From NCBI GenBank assembly GCA_013205335.1, contig JABMNB010000318.1:1-13527 (forward strand): a stretch of 13,527 bases of DNA, given 5' to 3'. This stretch comes from Rhodospirillales bacterium. GTDB lineage: Bacteria > Pseudomonadota > Alphaproteobacteria > Reyranellales > Reyranellaceae. Shown piece by piece: positions 1 through 7,108 of this stretch. The notes under the pieces were generated by a model. It saw only the letters and a program-made list of their open reading frames with translations. It was not told the DNA's origin and did not search any database. How positions within the stretch are numbered: the first letter of the stretch is position 1; every line of letters begins with the position of its first letter. Made by a program: the position numbers and the translations under genes.

Positions 1-1
1 A

Positions 2-82
2 CTCATCCTGGGGGTGAAGTTCACTAACGGGCTGGAGGTCATCGCCAAGGCGAGCGACCTTCAGGCCGCAACCGCCGCCTGA
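2..82 (+). CDS. 3' end of an unidentified plus-strand gene (partial)
   Basis: The second plus-strand frame is open from the window edge to a TGA at 80-82 and gives 26 residues beginning LILGVKFTNGLEVIAK and ending in an Ala-rich tail. The frame enters from outside the window, so the start and most of the protein are unseen. I do not recognise the family. It converges on the minus-strand binding-protein remnant, with only four bases between the two stop codons, so the two ends abut. It is the only plus-strand coding candidate here and is too short for composition to prove coding. Confidence 0.35.
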   Translation, partial: LILGVKFTNGLEVIAKASDLQAATAA

Positions 83-86
83 AAGA

Positions 87-692
87 TCAGGCCGTCACCA
101 ACTTTTGGCGATAGCTCCATTCGTCCTTCTTGAAGACGAACGGGCCGGAGCCGATGTAGTCTTCGATCTGCTTGAATGGATCGGTCTCGGCGATGCGCCT
201 GGGCATCATGAAGGGCACGACCACCGACGGCTTGCCCAGCGACTCGATCACCGCACCGAACTTCTCCTTCAGCACGATCTGGAAGGTCTTCGGATCGACG
301 ATCTTGTACTCCTGCAGCGACTGCGCGAGCTTCTGACCCATGGCGTCGCGCGCCGACCAGCGCTTCAGCGAGGCAACGCAGTCCTCGGCCGTCACCGGCT
401 GGCCGTCATGCCATTCCAGCCCGTCGCGCAGCTTGAAGGTCCAGACCAAACCGTCGTCGCTGGTCGTCCAGGTGTCGACCATCTGCGGCTTCACCTGGAA
501 TTTCTCGTCCATGGCGAACAGCACGTCGTAGAGCATGTAGCCATGATTGCGCGTGATGTAGGCGCCGCTCCAGATCGGATCGAGCACTTTCACGTCGGAA
601 TGCATCACCACCTTCAGCGTCTGCGCCGAGGCGATCGGCACGACGGACACGGTGGCGAGGGCAGCAGCGGCTGACAGCAGAAAGCGACGCAT
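87..692 (-). pseudogene. Truncated ABC transporter substrate-binding protein (SBP family 5)
   Basis: This is the N-terminal ~200 residues of a periplasmic dipeptide/opine-type binding protein (SBP_bac_5), which normally runs to about 500-540 residues. The start at 692 (MRRFLLSAAAALATVSVV) gives a textbook signal peptide ending in ASAQ; seven codons upstream in the same frame look like untranslated leader. Family landmarks run in order: LDPIWSGAYITRNHGYMLYD, the SDDGLVWTFKLRDGLEWHDG stretch, VTAEDCVASLKRW, and IGSGPFVFKKDEW near the end. The frame then leaves the family pattern (SYRQKLVTA) and stops at 87-89, where members continue for another ~330 residues. The missing two thirds hold the second lobe and hinge that close on the ligand, so the product cannot be a working receptor. 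No permease or ATPase genes are adjacent. It looks like a deletion remnant joined to an unrelated 3' end. Confidence 0.8.
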
Positions 693-925
693 GGTTGACC
701 CCGGATAAAGCAACTGGAGAGCCCGAAGCTTAGTGCGACTTCACCGCCTGTGTCAGTGCGAGAGCGGCCCGCGGCCGAAAAAGAAACCTCACCCGGCGGC
801 CGCGTCCAGACACGGTTCTTGCAGGCACCGTCACCCGGCCGCACCAAAGCCCCCTCGGCAGGACCTCAGGTCAGGCTCCTTCGCGCAGCGCAAAGACCTA
901 CTGTGCGGTCGAGACGACGGAGAGG
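693..925. other. Intergenic region between SBP remnant and amidohydrolase
   Basis: No convincing gene. It would carry the binding-protein promoter (a poor candidate, CTGACA and TAAGCT 18 bases apart on the minus strand) and the 3' end of the amidohydrolase transcript. A GC-rich inverted repeat (cgcggccg at 770-777, cggccgcg at 797-804, 19-base loop) and a short palindrome gacctcaggtc (862-872) are visible. Neither is followed by a T tract, so I do not call a terminator. Confidence 0.4.
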
Positions 926-1972
926 TTACCCTGGCAGTGCCAGCTTGTAGACGCGCGTCGCGGTGCCGGAGAACAGGGCCGTCTTCTCCGAGGCCGATGC
1001 ACCTGACGAGAGGCGCTTGAAGGCGTTCCACAGCACGCCGTAGCCCGAGGTGATCTTGTCGACCGGGAAGTTGCTCTCGTACATGCAGCGGTCGGCGCCA
1101 AACAGCTCGATACAGGTCTCGACCCACGGCCTGAACGCCTCGGCGAGTTCCTGCGATCCTGGCGGCGTCGGCCGCCGGTAGAAGTCGAACCAGCCCATCG
1201 CCATGCCGAGGCCGCCCACCTTCACCACGATGTTCTGACGCCTGGAAAGCTCGGCCATCGACTTCTTCCAGGCGGCGCGCACCTCGTCCTGCCGACCGAC
1301 ATAACCGGCATAGCCGAGCGGCCCGCCGACATGGTCGAGGATGATCGTCGTACTGGGGAAGGCGTCGGCCAGTTCGGCGATCTCGGGAAGCTGCGGATGA
1401 TAGAGCCAGGCGTCGAACGTCAGGTCGCGCTTCGCCAGCTCGCGGAAGCCCTCGCGCCAGGTCTGGTCACGGGTCTGCTCGGGCGGCGGATCGTTGCGGG
1501 AGTTGCGGATGCCCGGATCGTCGTCCCAGCCGGTCTGGTGGCGAATGCCCTTGAAGCGGCCGTTGCCGGCGGCGATCTGGGCGTCGAACACGTCCCCCGC
1601 CTTTTCACCGAGGCGCAGGTCGACATGGCCGACGATGCCGGCGCAGGCGCGCAAGTTTCCGTAGAGGCCCGACGCGCTCATCGCCGCGACGCCGTTGGCG
1701 AACTCGGTCTCGCCGATGCAGCGCAGCTCGGCAGGACCGTCCTTGCGGTACATCGAATGGCAGTCGACGAACACCGTGCCCACGATGTTGTGGCCGGTCC
1801 GCGTATCGGCCAGCAGGTCGTGGAACAGGTAATCGTTGCCGCTGCGCTGCCAGAGATGGTGATGAGGATCGACGATCGGCAGGTCGGGCTCGAGCGCGGG
1901 CTCGTTCACCTTGGCCACCCAGGCGGGATCGGGGTTCATCACGTTGCCAAGGCTTTCGGCGGGCTGGGTCAT
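926..1972 (-). CDS. Amidohydrolase family protein (COG3618-type, metal-dependent TIM barrel)
   Basis: A 348-residue predicted cytosolic hydrolase of the amidohydrolase-2 group, which includes L-fuconolactonase, 2-pyrone-4,6-dicarboxylate hydrolase and 4-sulfomuconolactone hydrolase. Visible landmarks are VDPHHHLW (residues 34-41, the HxH metal-site motif after strand 1), KGIRH (141-145), YHPQL (191-195), ILDHVGGP (211-218) and the C-terminal ESNFPVDK (299-306) with the conserved Asp305. Length matches the family. The ATG at 1972 has a good ribosome site (GAGGGGGAAACG immediately upstream); Met12 is a weaker alternative. The AtzH-like gene ends only 19 nt upstream on the same strand, so the two are probably one transcript. 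The substrate cannot be read from sequence; lactone or cyclic amide hydrolysis would fit the amidase neighbour, which is inference. Confidence 0.88.
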   Translation of the reverse strand: MTQPAESLGNVMNPDPAWVAKVNEPALEPDLPIVDPHHHLWQRSGNDYLFHDLLADTRTGHNIVGTVFVDCHSMYRKDGPAELRCIGETEFANGVAAMSASGLYGNLRACAGIVGHVDLRLGEKAGDVFDAQIAAGNGRFKGIRHQTGWDDDPGIRNSRNDPPPEQTRDQTWREGFRELAKRDLTFDAWLYHPQLPEIAELADAFPSTTIILDHVGGPLGYAGYVGRQDEVRAAWKKSMAELSRRQNIVVKVGGLGMAMGWFDFYRRPTPPGSQELAEAFRPWVETCIELFGADRCMYESNFPVDKITSGYGVLWNAFKRLSSGASASEKTALFSGTATRVYKLALPG

Positions 1973-1991
1973 CGTTTCCCCCTCGACTGAC

Positions 1992-2387
1992 TTACAGGAT
2001 GGGCTCTTCGGCGATCATCGAGACGTGAGCGTGGACGACCTTCCAGCCGACGTCGGGCAGGCGCACCCAAGTCTGCGTCTGCCGGCCGGTCATCTCCTTG
2101 CCGCGCACCTTGTAGACCAGCGAGACCGTTGCGATGTCGCGGCCCAGGGTGACGATGTCGAGCCGCAGCCGCTTTTCCTTCGTGCCGGGCCCCGGCGGAC
2201 GGGCGACGCGAAAGGCGTGGATGCGGTCGAAGCCGTAGCCGTGTTCGCTGTGGGCCAGCCGGATCGTGTGCGGGCTGTTCCAGAAGGTGGCGTCGAGCAC
2301 CTCGACGTTCTTGTCGATCAGCGCCTGCTCGTACCGCTCGAACAGCTCGCGGACCTCGGCGACGACTTCGGGAATGTTCGGTTTCAT
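1992..2387 (-). CDS. AtzH/HpxZ-like protein (DUF3225, NTF2-like fold)
   Basis: A 131-residue single-domain protein of the DUF3225 family (AtzH of cyanuric acid degradation, HpxZ of oxalurate catabolism), expected to adopt an NTF2/SnoaL-like cone. The family pattern is clear: VVAEVRELFERYEQALIDKN, FWNSPHTIR, GFDRIHAFRVAR, then GRQTQTWVRL and GWKVVHAHVS at the C-terminus. I chose the ATG at 2387 (MKPNIPEV) rather than the in-frame ATG at 2444. The extra 19 residues upstream (MGRCYCRFKPSQREG) do not resemble the family and lie in the relic of another gene. Its ribosome site is weak (AGAGGG about 13 bases upstream). Family members commonly sit beside, or are fused to, amidase-signature enzymes, and an amidase is the next gene upstream here. 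Its biochemical role in this cluster is not determinable from sequence. Confidence 0.85.
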   Translation of the reverse strand: MKPNIPEVVAEVRELFERYEQALIDKNVEVLDATFWNSPHTIRLAHSEHGYGFDRIHAFRVARPPGPGTKEKRLRLDIVTLGRDIATVSLVYKVRGKEMTGRQTQTWVRLPDVGWKVVHAHVSMIAEEPIL

Positions 2388-2392
2388 ATCCG

Positions 2393-2598
2393 TCAAGCTG
2401 CCCTCTCTCTGGCTGGGTTTAAAACGACAATAGCACCGGCCCATCCGCCGGCGCGTGACGAAGGCGCCCGCGCCGACGATCCAGAAATCGGCGCCAAATA
2501 TGGAGACCGGTCGAACTCCAGCCCGGCGCGGTATCGCGCGGATGGTCGGCCGTCAGTATCTGCACACCGGGTCCGATCTGCGTGCGGTTGCCAAGATG
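2393..2598 (-). pseudogene. Relic of a maltose O-acetyltransferase-like gene (hexapeptide repeat)
   Basis: The gap between the amidase and the AtzH-like gene carries decayed coding sequence in shifting minus-strand frames. From 2598 one frame reads HLGNRT then QIGPGVQILTADHPRD, the hallmark of maltose/galactoside O-acetyltransferases. The next frame gives RYRAGLEF, a third gives RPVSI then FGADFWIVGAGAFVTR, and the second frame returns with GWAGAIVVLNPARERAA, ending TGA at 2393-2395. Placed in order these follow the C-terminal half of the family: IGPGVQIYTATHP, RxxGLEFGRPV, IGxDVWIGGG, VGAGSVVTRD, PAGAIVVGNPAR. Between FWI and VGAGA the usual GGGAIVLPGVTIGD segment is missing, an internal deletion of about 15-20 residues. 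Several frameshifts, the deletion and the absent N-terminal half make it a dead fragment. The alignment is by eye against remembered family motifs. Confidence 0.72.
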
Positions 2599-2618
2599 CC
2601 TCCCCCTCGAAGGAGCGG

Positions 2619-3800
2619 TCAGCCCGCCGCCTTCTCCATCGCGCGCGCCACGGCCACCAGGGTCGCGTCGCTGCCGCGCGGGCCGATGATGGACAGACCG
2701 ACAGGCAGACCGTCAACCGTCGTGGCACCGGGCAGATTGACCTGCGGAAAGCCCGCCAGCCCACCCTGCGCGCACAGGCAGGTGATGCGGTCGCGCAGCG
2801 GGTCGAGCACCGAGAGAGGCAGGCCCACTTTGGGTGCCGGAAACGGCGTTGTCGGCAGGCAGAGGATGGTGCCTTCCGGCAGCAGGTAGTTCATGCGGCC
2901 GCGCACTTCCTGGCGCATCAGATTGGCCCAGACGCGGTCGCTCTCGGGGATCATCGAGCCGGTGACCAGCGCCTTGGCCACCGAGAAGGCGAAGCGCGGA
3001 TTGCGCTCGTCGAGCCAGCTCTTGAACGTCGCATAGGCCTCGACCGGCTGCAGGCTGCGCTGCGCGCGCGCCCATACCGACAGGCCCTGCGGCGCCATGA
3101 TCTCGTCGCGGCTGGAGCCGACGAGCGCGGCGAGCCGCTTCACCATCGGCTGCAGCGCCTCGTATGTACCGGCGTCGGCGAAACCGAAGGCGTCCACCGC
3201 GACGACCAGCTTGGACGGCAGGGCGGCCGGACTCTCCTCGCCCAGCATGACCGCCGAGACCTTTGCGAAGGTCTCGGCGTCGCGCGCGAACCAGCCGGTC
3301 GTGTCGGAGGTCGGCGCTTGCGGCAGCATGCCCGTCACGTCGACGCGGCCGTGCGTGGGGCGGATGCCGTAGAGGCCGCAGAAACTCGAGGGCACGCGCA
3401 CCGAGCCGCCGGTATCGGTGCCGAGTGCGGTGTCGCAGAGGCCGGCGGCCACGGCAGCGGCGGAGCCCGAGGACGAGCCGCCCGGCACACGGCCCGGCGC
3501 ACGGACGTTCTTCGGCGTGCCGTCGAAGGCGTTCTCGCCCAGAATGCCGAGCGAGACCTCGTCGGTGATCGTCTTGCCGATCAAGGTGGCGCCGGCATCG
3601 AGCAGCGTCTGCACCGCCCAGGAATGCCTCTCCGGAATCGCCCGCCCCGTCGGCCAATCATGATTGCCGCCCCCGGTCGCCACGCCCGCTACCGCGAACA
3701 GATCCTTGGCCGCAAAGGTGAGGCCCGACAGCGGGCCGCCGGCACGGCCCTCGATACGCACACGCTGGCCCGGAACGAAAGCGCCGATATCGTCAGTCAT
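2619..3800 (-). CDS. Amidase (amidase signature family, AMI1/IaaH-like)
   Basis: A 393-residue amidase-signature hydrolase that cleaves a carboxamide to acid and ammonia. The Ser-cisSer-Lys triad is intact: Lys32 in FAAKDLF, Ser109 in PGGSSSGSA (residues 106-114) and nucleophile Ser133 in GTDTGGSVRVPSSFCG (127-142). The 24-residue Ser-Ser spacing matches GatA and FAAH. The flanks (GNHDWP, GKTITDEVSLGILGEN, GIRPTHGRVDVTGMLPQ, TTGWFARD) are closest in my memory to plant AMI1 indole-3-acetamide hydrolase and its bacterial relatives. It lacks the C-terminal extension of GatA, so it is not the tRNA amidotransferase subunit. The ATG at 3800 has no good Shine-Dalgarno sequence. It ends 231 nt before the AtzH-like gene, the gap being filled by the acetyltransferase relic, so co-transcription is possible but not assured. 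The true substrate is unknown. Confidence 0.9.
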   Translation of the reverse strand: MTDDIGAFVPGQRVRIEGRAGGPLSGLTFAAKDLFAVAGVATGGGNHDWPTGRAIPERHSWAVQTLLDAGATLIGKTITDEVSLGILGENAFDGTPKNVRAPGRVPGGSSSGSAAAVAAGLCDTALGTDTGGSVRVPSSFCGLYGIRPTHGRVDVTGMLPQAPTSDTTGWFARDAETFAKVSAVMLGEESPAALPSKLVVAVDAFGFADAGTYEALQPMVKRLAALVGSSRDEIMAPQGLSVWARAQRSLQPVEAYATFKSWLDERNPRFAFSVAKALVTGSMIPESDRVWANLMRQEVRGRMNYLLPEGTILCLPTTPFPAPKVGLPLSVLDPLRDRITCLCAQGGLAGFPQVNLPGATTVDGLPVGLSIIGPRGSDATLVAVARAMEKAAG

Positions 3801-3834
3801 TGAACGCTACTCGCATTGGAGATCACTTCTGTAG

Positions 3835-3941
3835 CCCGTGCTTCGAGACGCCGGGCTGCGCCCGGCTCCTCAGCATGAGGTTGTTTCTTCCCACCCTCAT
3901 CCTGAGGAGTGTCGCAAAGCGACGCGTCTCGAAGGATGGGC
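3835..3941. repeat. Inverted pair of REP-like palindromic repeats (BIME-like)
   Basis: Two copies of one ~45-base palindromic unit lie head to head around a short spacer. The plus-oriented copy begins cctcatcctgaggag at 3895, carries a small hairpin (gtcgc aaa gcgac) and ends cgtctcgaaggatggg at 3940. The other, 3835-3880 on the opposite strand, reads CCTCATGCTGAGGAG, a hairpin (CCGGGC GCA GCCCGG) and CGTCTCGAAGCACGGG. The outer blocks are conserved while the inner hairpins differ in sequence but keep pairing, the signature of REP elements. I recognise the same unit from Bradyrhizobium, Rhodopseudomonas and Reyranella genomes. It fills the gap between the RND permease stop and the amidase start and could end or stabilise the RND transcript. 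Confidence 0.78.
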
Positions 3942-3960
3942 ACGCGCACAGCGGCCGGAA

Positions 3961-6900
3961 CTACTCGGCCGGCGCCGGCGGCGTACGGCCCTTGGTGCGC
4001 CAGCGACGTGCCCAGCCGGGGCTGAATTTCATGCCGGTCAGCCGATCGAACCACATGTAGACGACCGGCGTGATGAACAATGTGAGCACCTGAGACACCA
4101 TCAGACCGCCGACGACCGTGATGCCGAGCGGCTGGCGCAGTTCGGCCCCGGCACCATGCCCCACCGCGATCGGCAACGCGCCGAGCAGGGCGCAGACGGT
4201 GGTCATCATGATCGGCCGGAAGCGCAGCAACGCGGCCTCCACGATCGCCGTCTCGGCATCTGCGCCCTGCCCGCGCCGCTCGATCGCGAAGTCGACCATC
4301 ATGATGGCGTTCTTCTTTACGATGCCGATCAGCATCACCACACCGATCATGGCGATGACCGACAGGTCCATGCCGAACAGCATCAGGGTGGCGAGCGCGC
4401 CGATGCCGGCCGATGGCAGACCCGACAGGATGGTCAGCGGATGGATGAAACTCTCGTAGAGGATTCCCAGGATGATGTAGATCACCAGCACGGCCGCCAA
4501 CAGCAGCAGGCCCTGGTTGGCGACCGCCTGCTGGAAGACCTGGGCGCTGCCCTCGAAGCTGGTGGTGATGGTGGCCGGCAGGCCGACCTCCGCCGCCGCC
4601 GCCTGGATGTCGCGCACGGCCTCGCCGAGTGCTACCCCCGGTGCGAGGTTGAAGGAGATCATGACCGACGGAAGCTGCGCGATGTGGTTGACGGTCAGCG
4701 AGGTCGGCTTGTCAATGCGCTTGGCCAGCGTGTCGAGCGGCACGAGGCCGCCATTGGGCGTGCGAACCTGCAGCTTCCGCAAGATGTCACCGGCGTCGCC
4801 GTACTTCGGATCCGCCTCGAGGATCACCTGATAGGTGTCGTCCGATGCGTAGATGGTCGACACCTGCCGCGACCCGAAGGCCGAGTAGAGGAGCAGGCGG
4901 ATCTGGTCGACCGAAACGCCGAGGCGCGAGGCGATGTCGCGATCGATGTCGATCATCGCCGATCGGGCCCGCACCTGCAGGTCGGAGTTCACGTCGAGGA
5001 TCGCCGGGATGCGGCGCATCCTCGCCTCCATCAGCGGGGCATACTCGCGCAGCTGGTTGAGGTCGCTCGACCGCATGCCGAACTGGTATTGGGCGCGGCT
5101 CTGCGTCGTGCCGATGTTGATCGACTGGGCGGCCTGGAAATACACGTTGATGCCCGGCACGGCGGCCGTCGCCCGGCGCAGGCGGGCGATGACCTGCTGG
5201 GCGCTGTCCGTACGCTCCGGCTTGTCCCGCAGCATGATGAAAACGCGCCCGGAATTCACCGTGGCCGCCGCGTTGCCGCCGCCGACGGTCGACACGACCG
5301 AGGCCACGTCGGGGTCGCGCCGGATGACCTCGGCCAGCGCCGACTGGCGGGCCACCATCGCGTCGAAGGACGCGTCGTCCGGCCCGATCGTAGAGCCCTG
5401 TATCTGGCCGATATCCTCCGACGGGAAGAAGCCCTTCGGGATTGCCTGGAAGAGGACCGCGGTGACGACGAAGGTTCCGAGGGTGATCGCGAGCACCAGC
5501 CGGGGAAAGCGGACCGTGTGCCGCAACGCCCAGACATAGCCAGTGGTGACCTTCGTGAATCCCCACTCGAAACCGCGCAGGAGCACGTTGTGCTTCTCGT
5601 GATGATCGACAGGCTTCAACCAGCGCGAACAGAGCATCGGCGTCAGGGTCAGCGACACGACGCCCGAGATCAGGATGGCGAAGGCGATGACGAGGCCGAA
5701 CTCGTTGAACATGCGCCCGACGACGCCGCCCATGAACAGCACGGGAATGAACACGGCGACCAGCGAGAGCGTCATGGAGACGATCGTGAAGCCGACCTCC
5801 CGGGAGCCCTTGAGCGCGGCCGCCATCGGCTTCTCGCCCGCCTCGATGTGACGGACGATGTTCTCCAGCATGACGATGGCGTCGTCGACCACGAAGCCGA
5901 CGGCCAGGGTCAGCGCCAGCAGGGATATGTTGTCGATCGAATGGTCGCAGAGATACATGCCGGCGAAGGTGCCGATGATCGAAATCGGCAGCGCGATCGC
6001 CGGGATCATGGTCGCCCGGACACTGCGCAGGAAGAAGTAGATCGCAATGATCACCAGGACGGCGGCCAGAGCCAGGGTGAACTCGACGTCGGCGATGGCC
6101 TCGCGGATCGGCTTCGAGCGGTCGGCCAGCAGGTGGATCTCGACCCCCGCCGGCAGTTCGGCCTGGATCTGCGGGATGATGGCCTTGACCCGATCGACCA
6201 CCTCGACCGTGTTGGCGTCGGGCTGGCGATAGACGCCCATTATGATGGCGCGCGTGCCGTCGAGCCAGCTCGCCACCTTGTCGTTCTCGACGCTGTCGAT
6301 GGCAGTCGCCACGTCGGACACGCGGACCGGCGCGCCATTCTGCCAGGTGACGATCACCGGCATGTAGTCCGCGGCCTTGTTGATCGGCCCCGTCGCCTCG
6401 AGAATGGCGTTCTGCTTCTGGTCGGCGATCGAACCGACCGGCTTGCTCGAGTTGGCGTTGACGACGGCGGTCTGCAGCTCCTGCAAGGTCAGCCCGCGAA
6501 CCGCAAGCTGGTCGAGGTCGGCGCGGACGCGGACGGCGAATTTCTGCGAGCCGAAGATCAGGACCTGCGCCACGCCCGGCAGGGTCGACACGCGCGGCAT
6601 GATCGACCGGTTGACGAAGGCATCGACGTCCGAGAGCCGGGCCTGGCTGGACTTGAGTGCGAGGAACATCACCGCCCAGTCCGCCGGATTGACCTTGCGG
6701 AAGCTCGGTGGGGTCGTCATCTCGGGCGGCAATCGGCGCATGGCCGAGGAGATCGCCGACTGAACGTCGAGCGCGGCGCCGTCGATGTTCCGGTTGAGGT
6801 CGAACTGGAGGACGATCGAGGTGTTTCCGAGCGAGGACGTCGAGGTCATCGTGGTCACACCGGCGATCGTCGAGAATTGACGCTCTAGGATCGACGCGAC

Positions 6901-7086
6901 CGAGGCGGCCATCGTTTCAGGGCTGGCACCGGGAAGCCGCGCAGTGACCTGGATGGTCGGAAACTCGACGCGCGGGATGGCGGCTACCGGTAGCTGCTTG
7001 TAGGCGAATATGCCGCCGAGGACGAACGATGCCATCAACAGGATGGTCATCACCGGACGGCGGATGCAAAATTCAGAGATGTTCAC
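3961..7086 (-). CDS. RND efflux permease (HAE1 family, MdtB/MdtC-like)
   Basis: A full-length 1041-residue inner-membrane proton/drug antiporter. The N-terminus (FCIRRPVMTILL, then LPGASPETMAASVASILERQ at 51-70) follows MdtB/MdtC closely. The expected topology is present: TM1 near 11-30, a large periplasmic loop, TM2-6 near 335-485, TM7 near 527-550, a second loop, and TM8-12 near 857-1012. Proton-relay residues are intact: Asp401-Asp402 in GFVVDDAIVMLEN (TM4), Lys925 in GIVKKNAIMMVDFA (TM10), and probably Arg955 and Thr962 in RFRPIMMTT (TM11). The start is GTG at 7086, preceded by GGAGG seven bases upstream; translation follows the adaptor stop by 22 nt. Only one permease is present, whereas enterobacterial MdtABC uses two, so it is likely homotrimeric. 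No outer-membrane channel gene is in the window. Substrates are not predictable. Confidence 0.95.
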   Translation of the reverse strand: MNISEFCIRRPVMTILLMASFVLGGIFAYKQLPVAAIPRVEFPTIQVTARLPGASPETMAASVASILERQFSTIAGVTTMTSTSSLGNTSIVLQFDLNRNIDGAALDVQSAISSAMRRLPPEMTTPPSFRKVNPADWAVMFLALKSSQARLSDVDAFVNRSIMPRVSTLPGVAQVLIFGSQKFAVRVRADLDQLAVRGLTLQELQTAVVNANSSKPVGSIADQKQNAILEATGPINKAADYMPVIVTWQNGAPVRVSDVATAIDSVENDKVASWLDGTRAIIMGVYRQPDANTVEVVDRVKAIIPQIQAELPAGVEIHLLADRSKPIREAIADVEFTLALAAVLVIIAIYFFLRSVRATMIPAIALPISIIGTFAGMYLCDHSIDNISLLALTLAVGFVVDDAIVMLENIVRHIEAGEKPMAAALKGSREVGFTIVSMTLSLVAVFIPVLFMGGVVGRMFNEFGLVIAFAILISGVVSLTLTPMLCSRWLKPVDHHEKHNVLLRGFEWGFTKVTTGYVWALRHTVRFPRLVLAITLGTFVVTAVLFQAIPKGFFPSEDIGQIQGSTIGPDDASFDAMVARQSALAEVIRRDPDVASVVSTVGGGNAAATVNSGRVFIMLRDKPERTDSAQQVIARLRRATAAVPGINVYFQAAQSINIGTTQSRAQYQFGMRSSDLNQLREYAPLMEARMRRIPAILDVNSDLQVRARSAMIDIDRDIASRLGVSVDQIRLLLYSAFGSRQVSTIYASDDTYQVILEADPKYGDAGDILRKLQVRTPNGGLVPLDTLAKRIDKPTSLTVNHIAQLPSVMISFNLAPGVALGEAVRDIQAAAAEVGLPATITTSFEGSAQVFQQAVANQGLLLLAAVLVIYIILGILYESFIHPLTILSGLPSAGIGALATLMLFGMDLSVIAMIGVVMLIGIVKKNAIMMVDFAIERRGQGADAETAIVEAALLRFRPIMMTTVCALLGALPIAVGHGAGAELRQPLGITVVGGLMVSQVLTLFITPVVYMWFDRLTGMKFSPGWARRWRTKGRTPPAPAE

Positions 7087-7108
7087 GTCCCGCCTCCGCT
7101 AGGATCCG

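Noticed and set aside
770..804. GC-rich inverted repeat cgcggccg / cggccgcg as a terminator or attachment site.
   Set aside because: A 19-base loop, no trailing T run and no matching copy or integrase nearby; expected by chance at this base composition.
2388..2444. N-terminal extension of the AtzH-like protein to an upstream ATG.
   Set aside because: The 19 extra residues do not match the family and derive from the acetyltransferase relic; the ATG at 2387 starts the conserved region.
1911..3803. A 630-codon plus-strand frame spanning the amidase, the AtzH-like gene and the gap.
   Set aside because: It crosses several real minus-strand genes and a decayed relic, and its product is Arg/Ala/His-rich with no recognisable motif. 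Treated as antisense shadow.
3838..6888. A 1016-codon open frame on the plus strand antisense to the RND permease.
   Set aside because: Its translation is a low-complexity mix of Arg, Asp, His and Gly with no domain, and it lies exactly opposite a conserved RND protein. This is the usual shadow frame of a high-GC coding strand.
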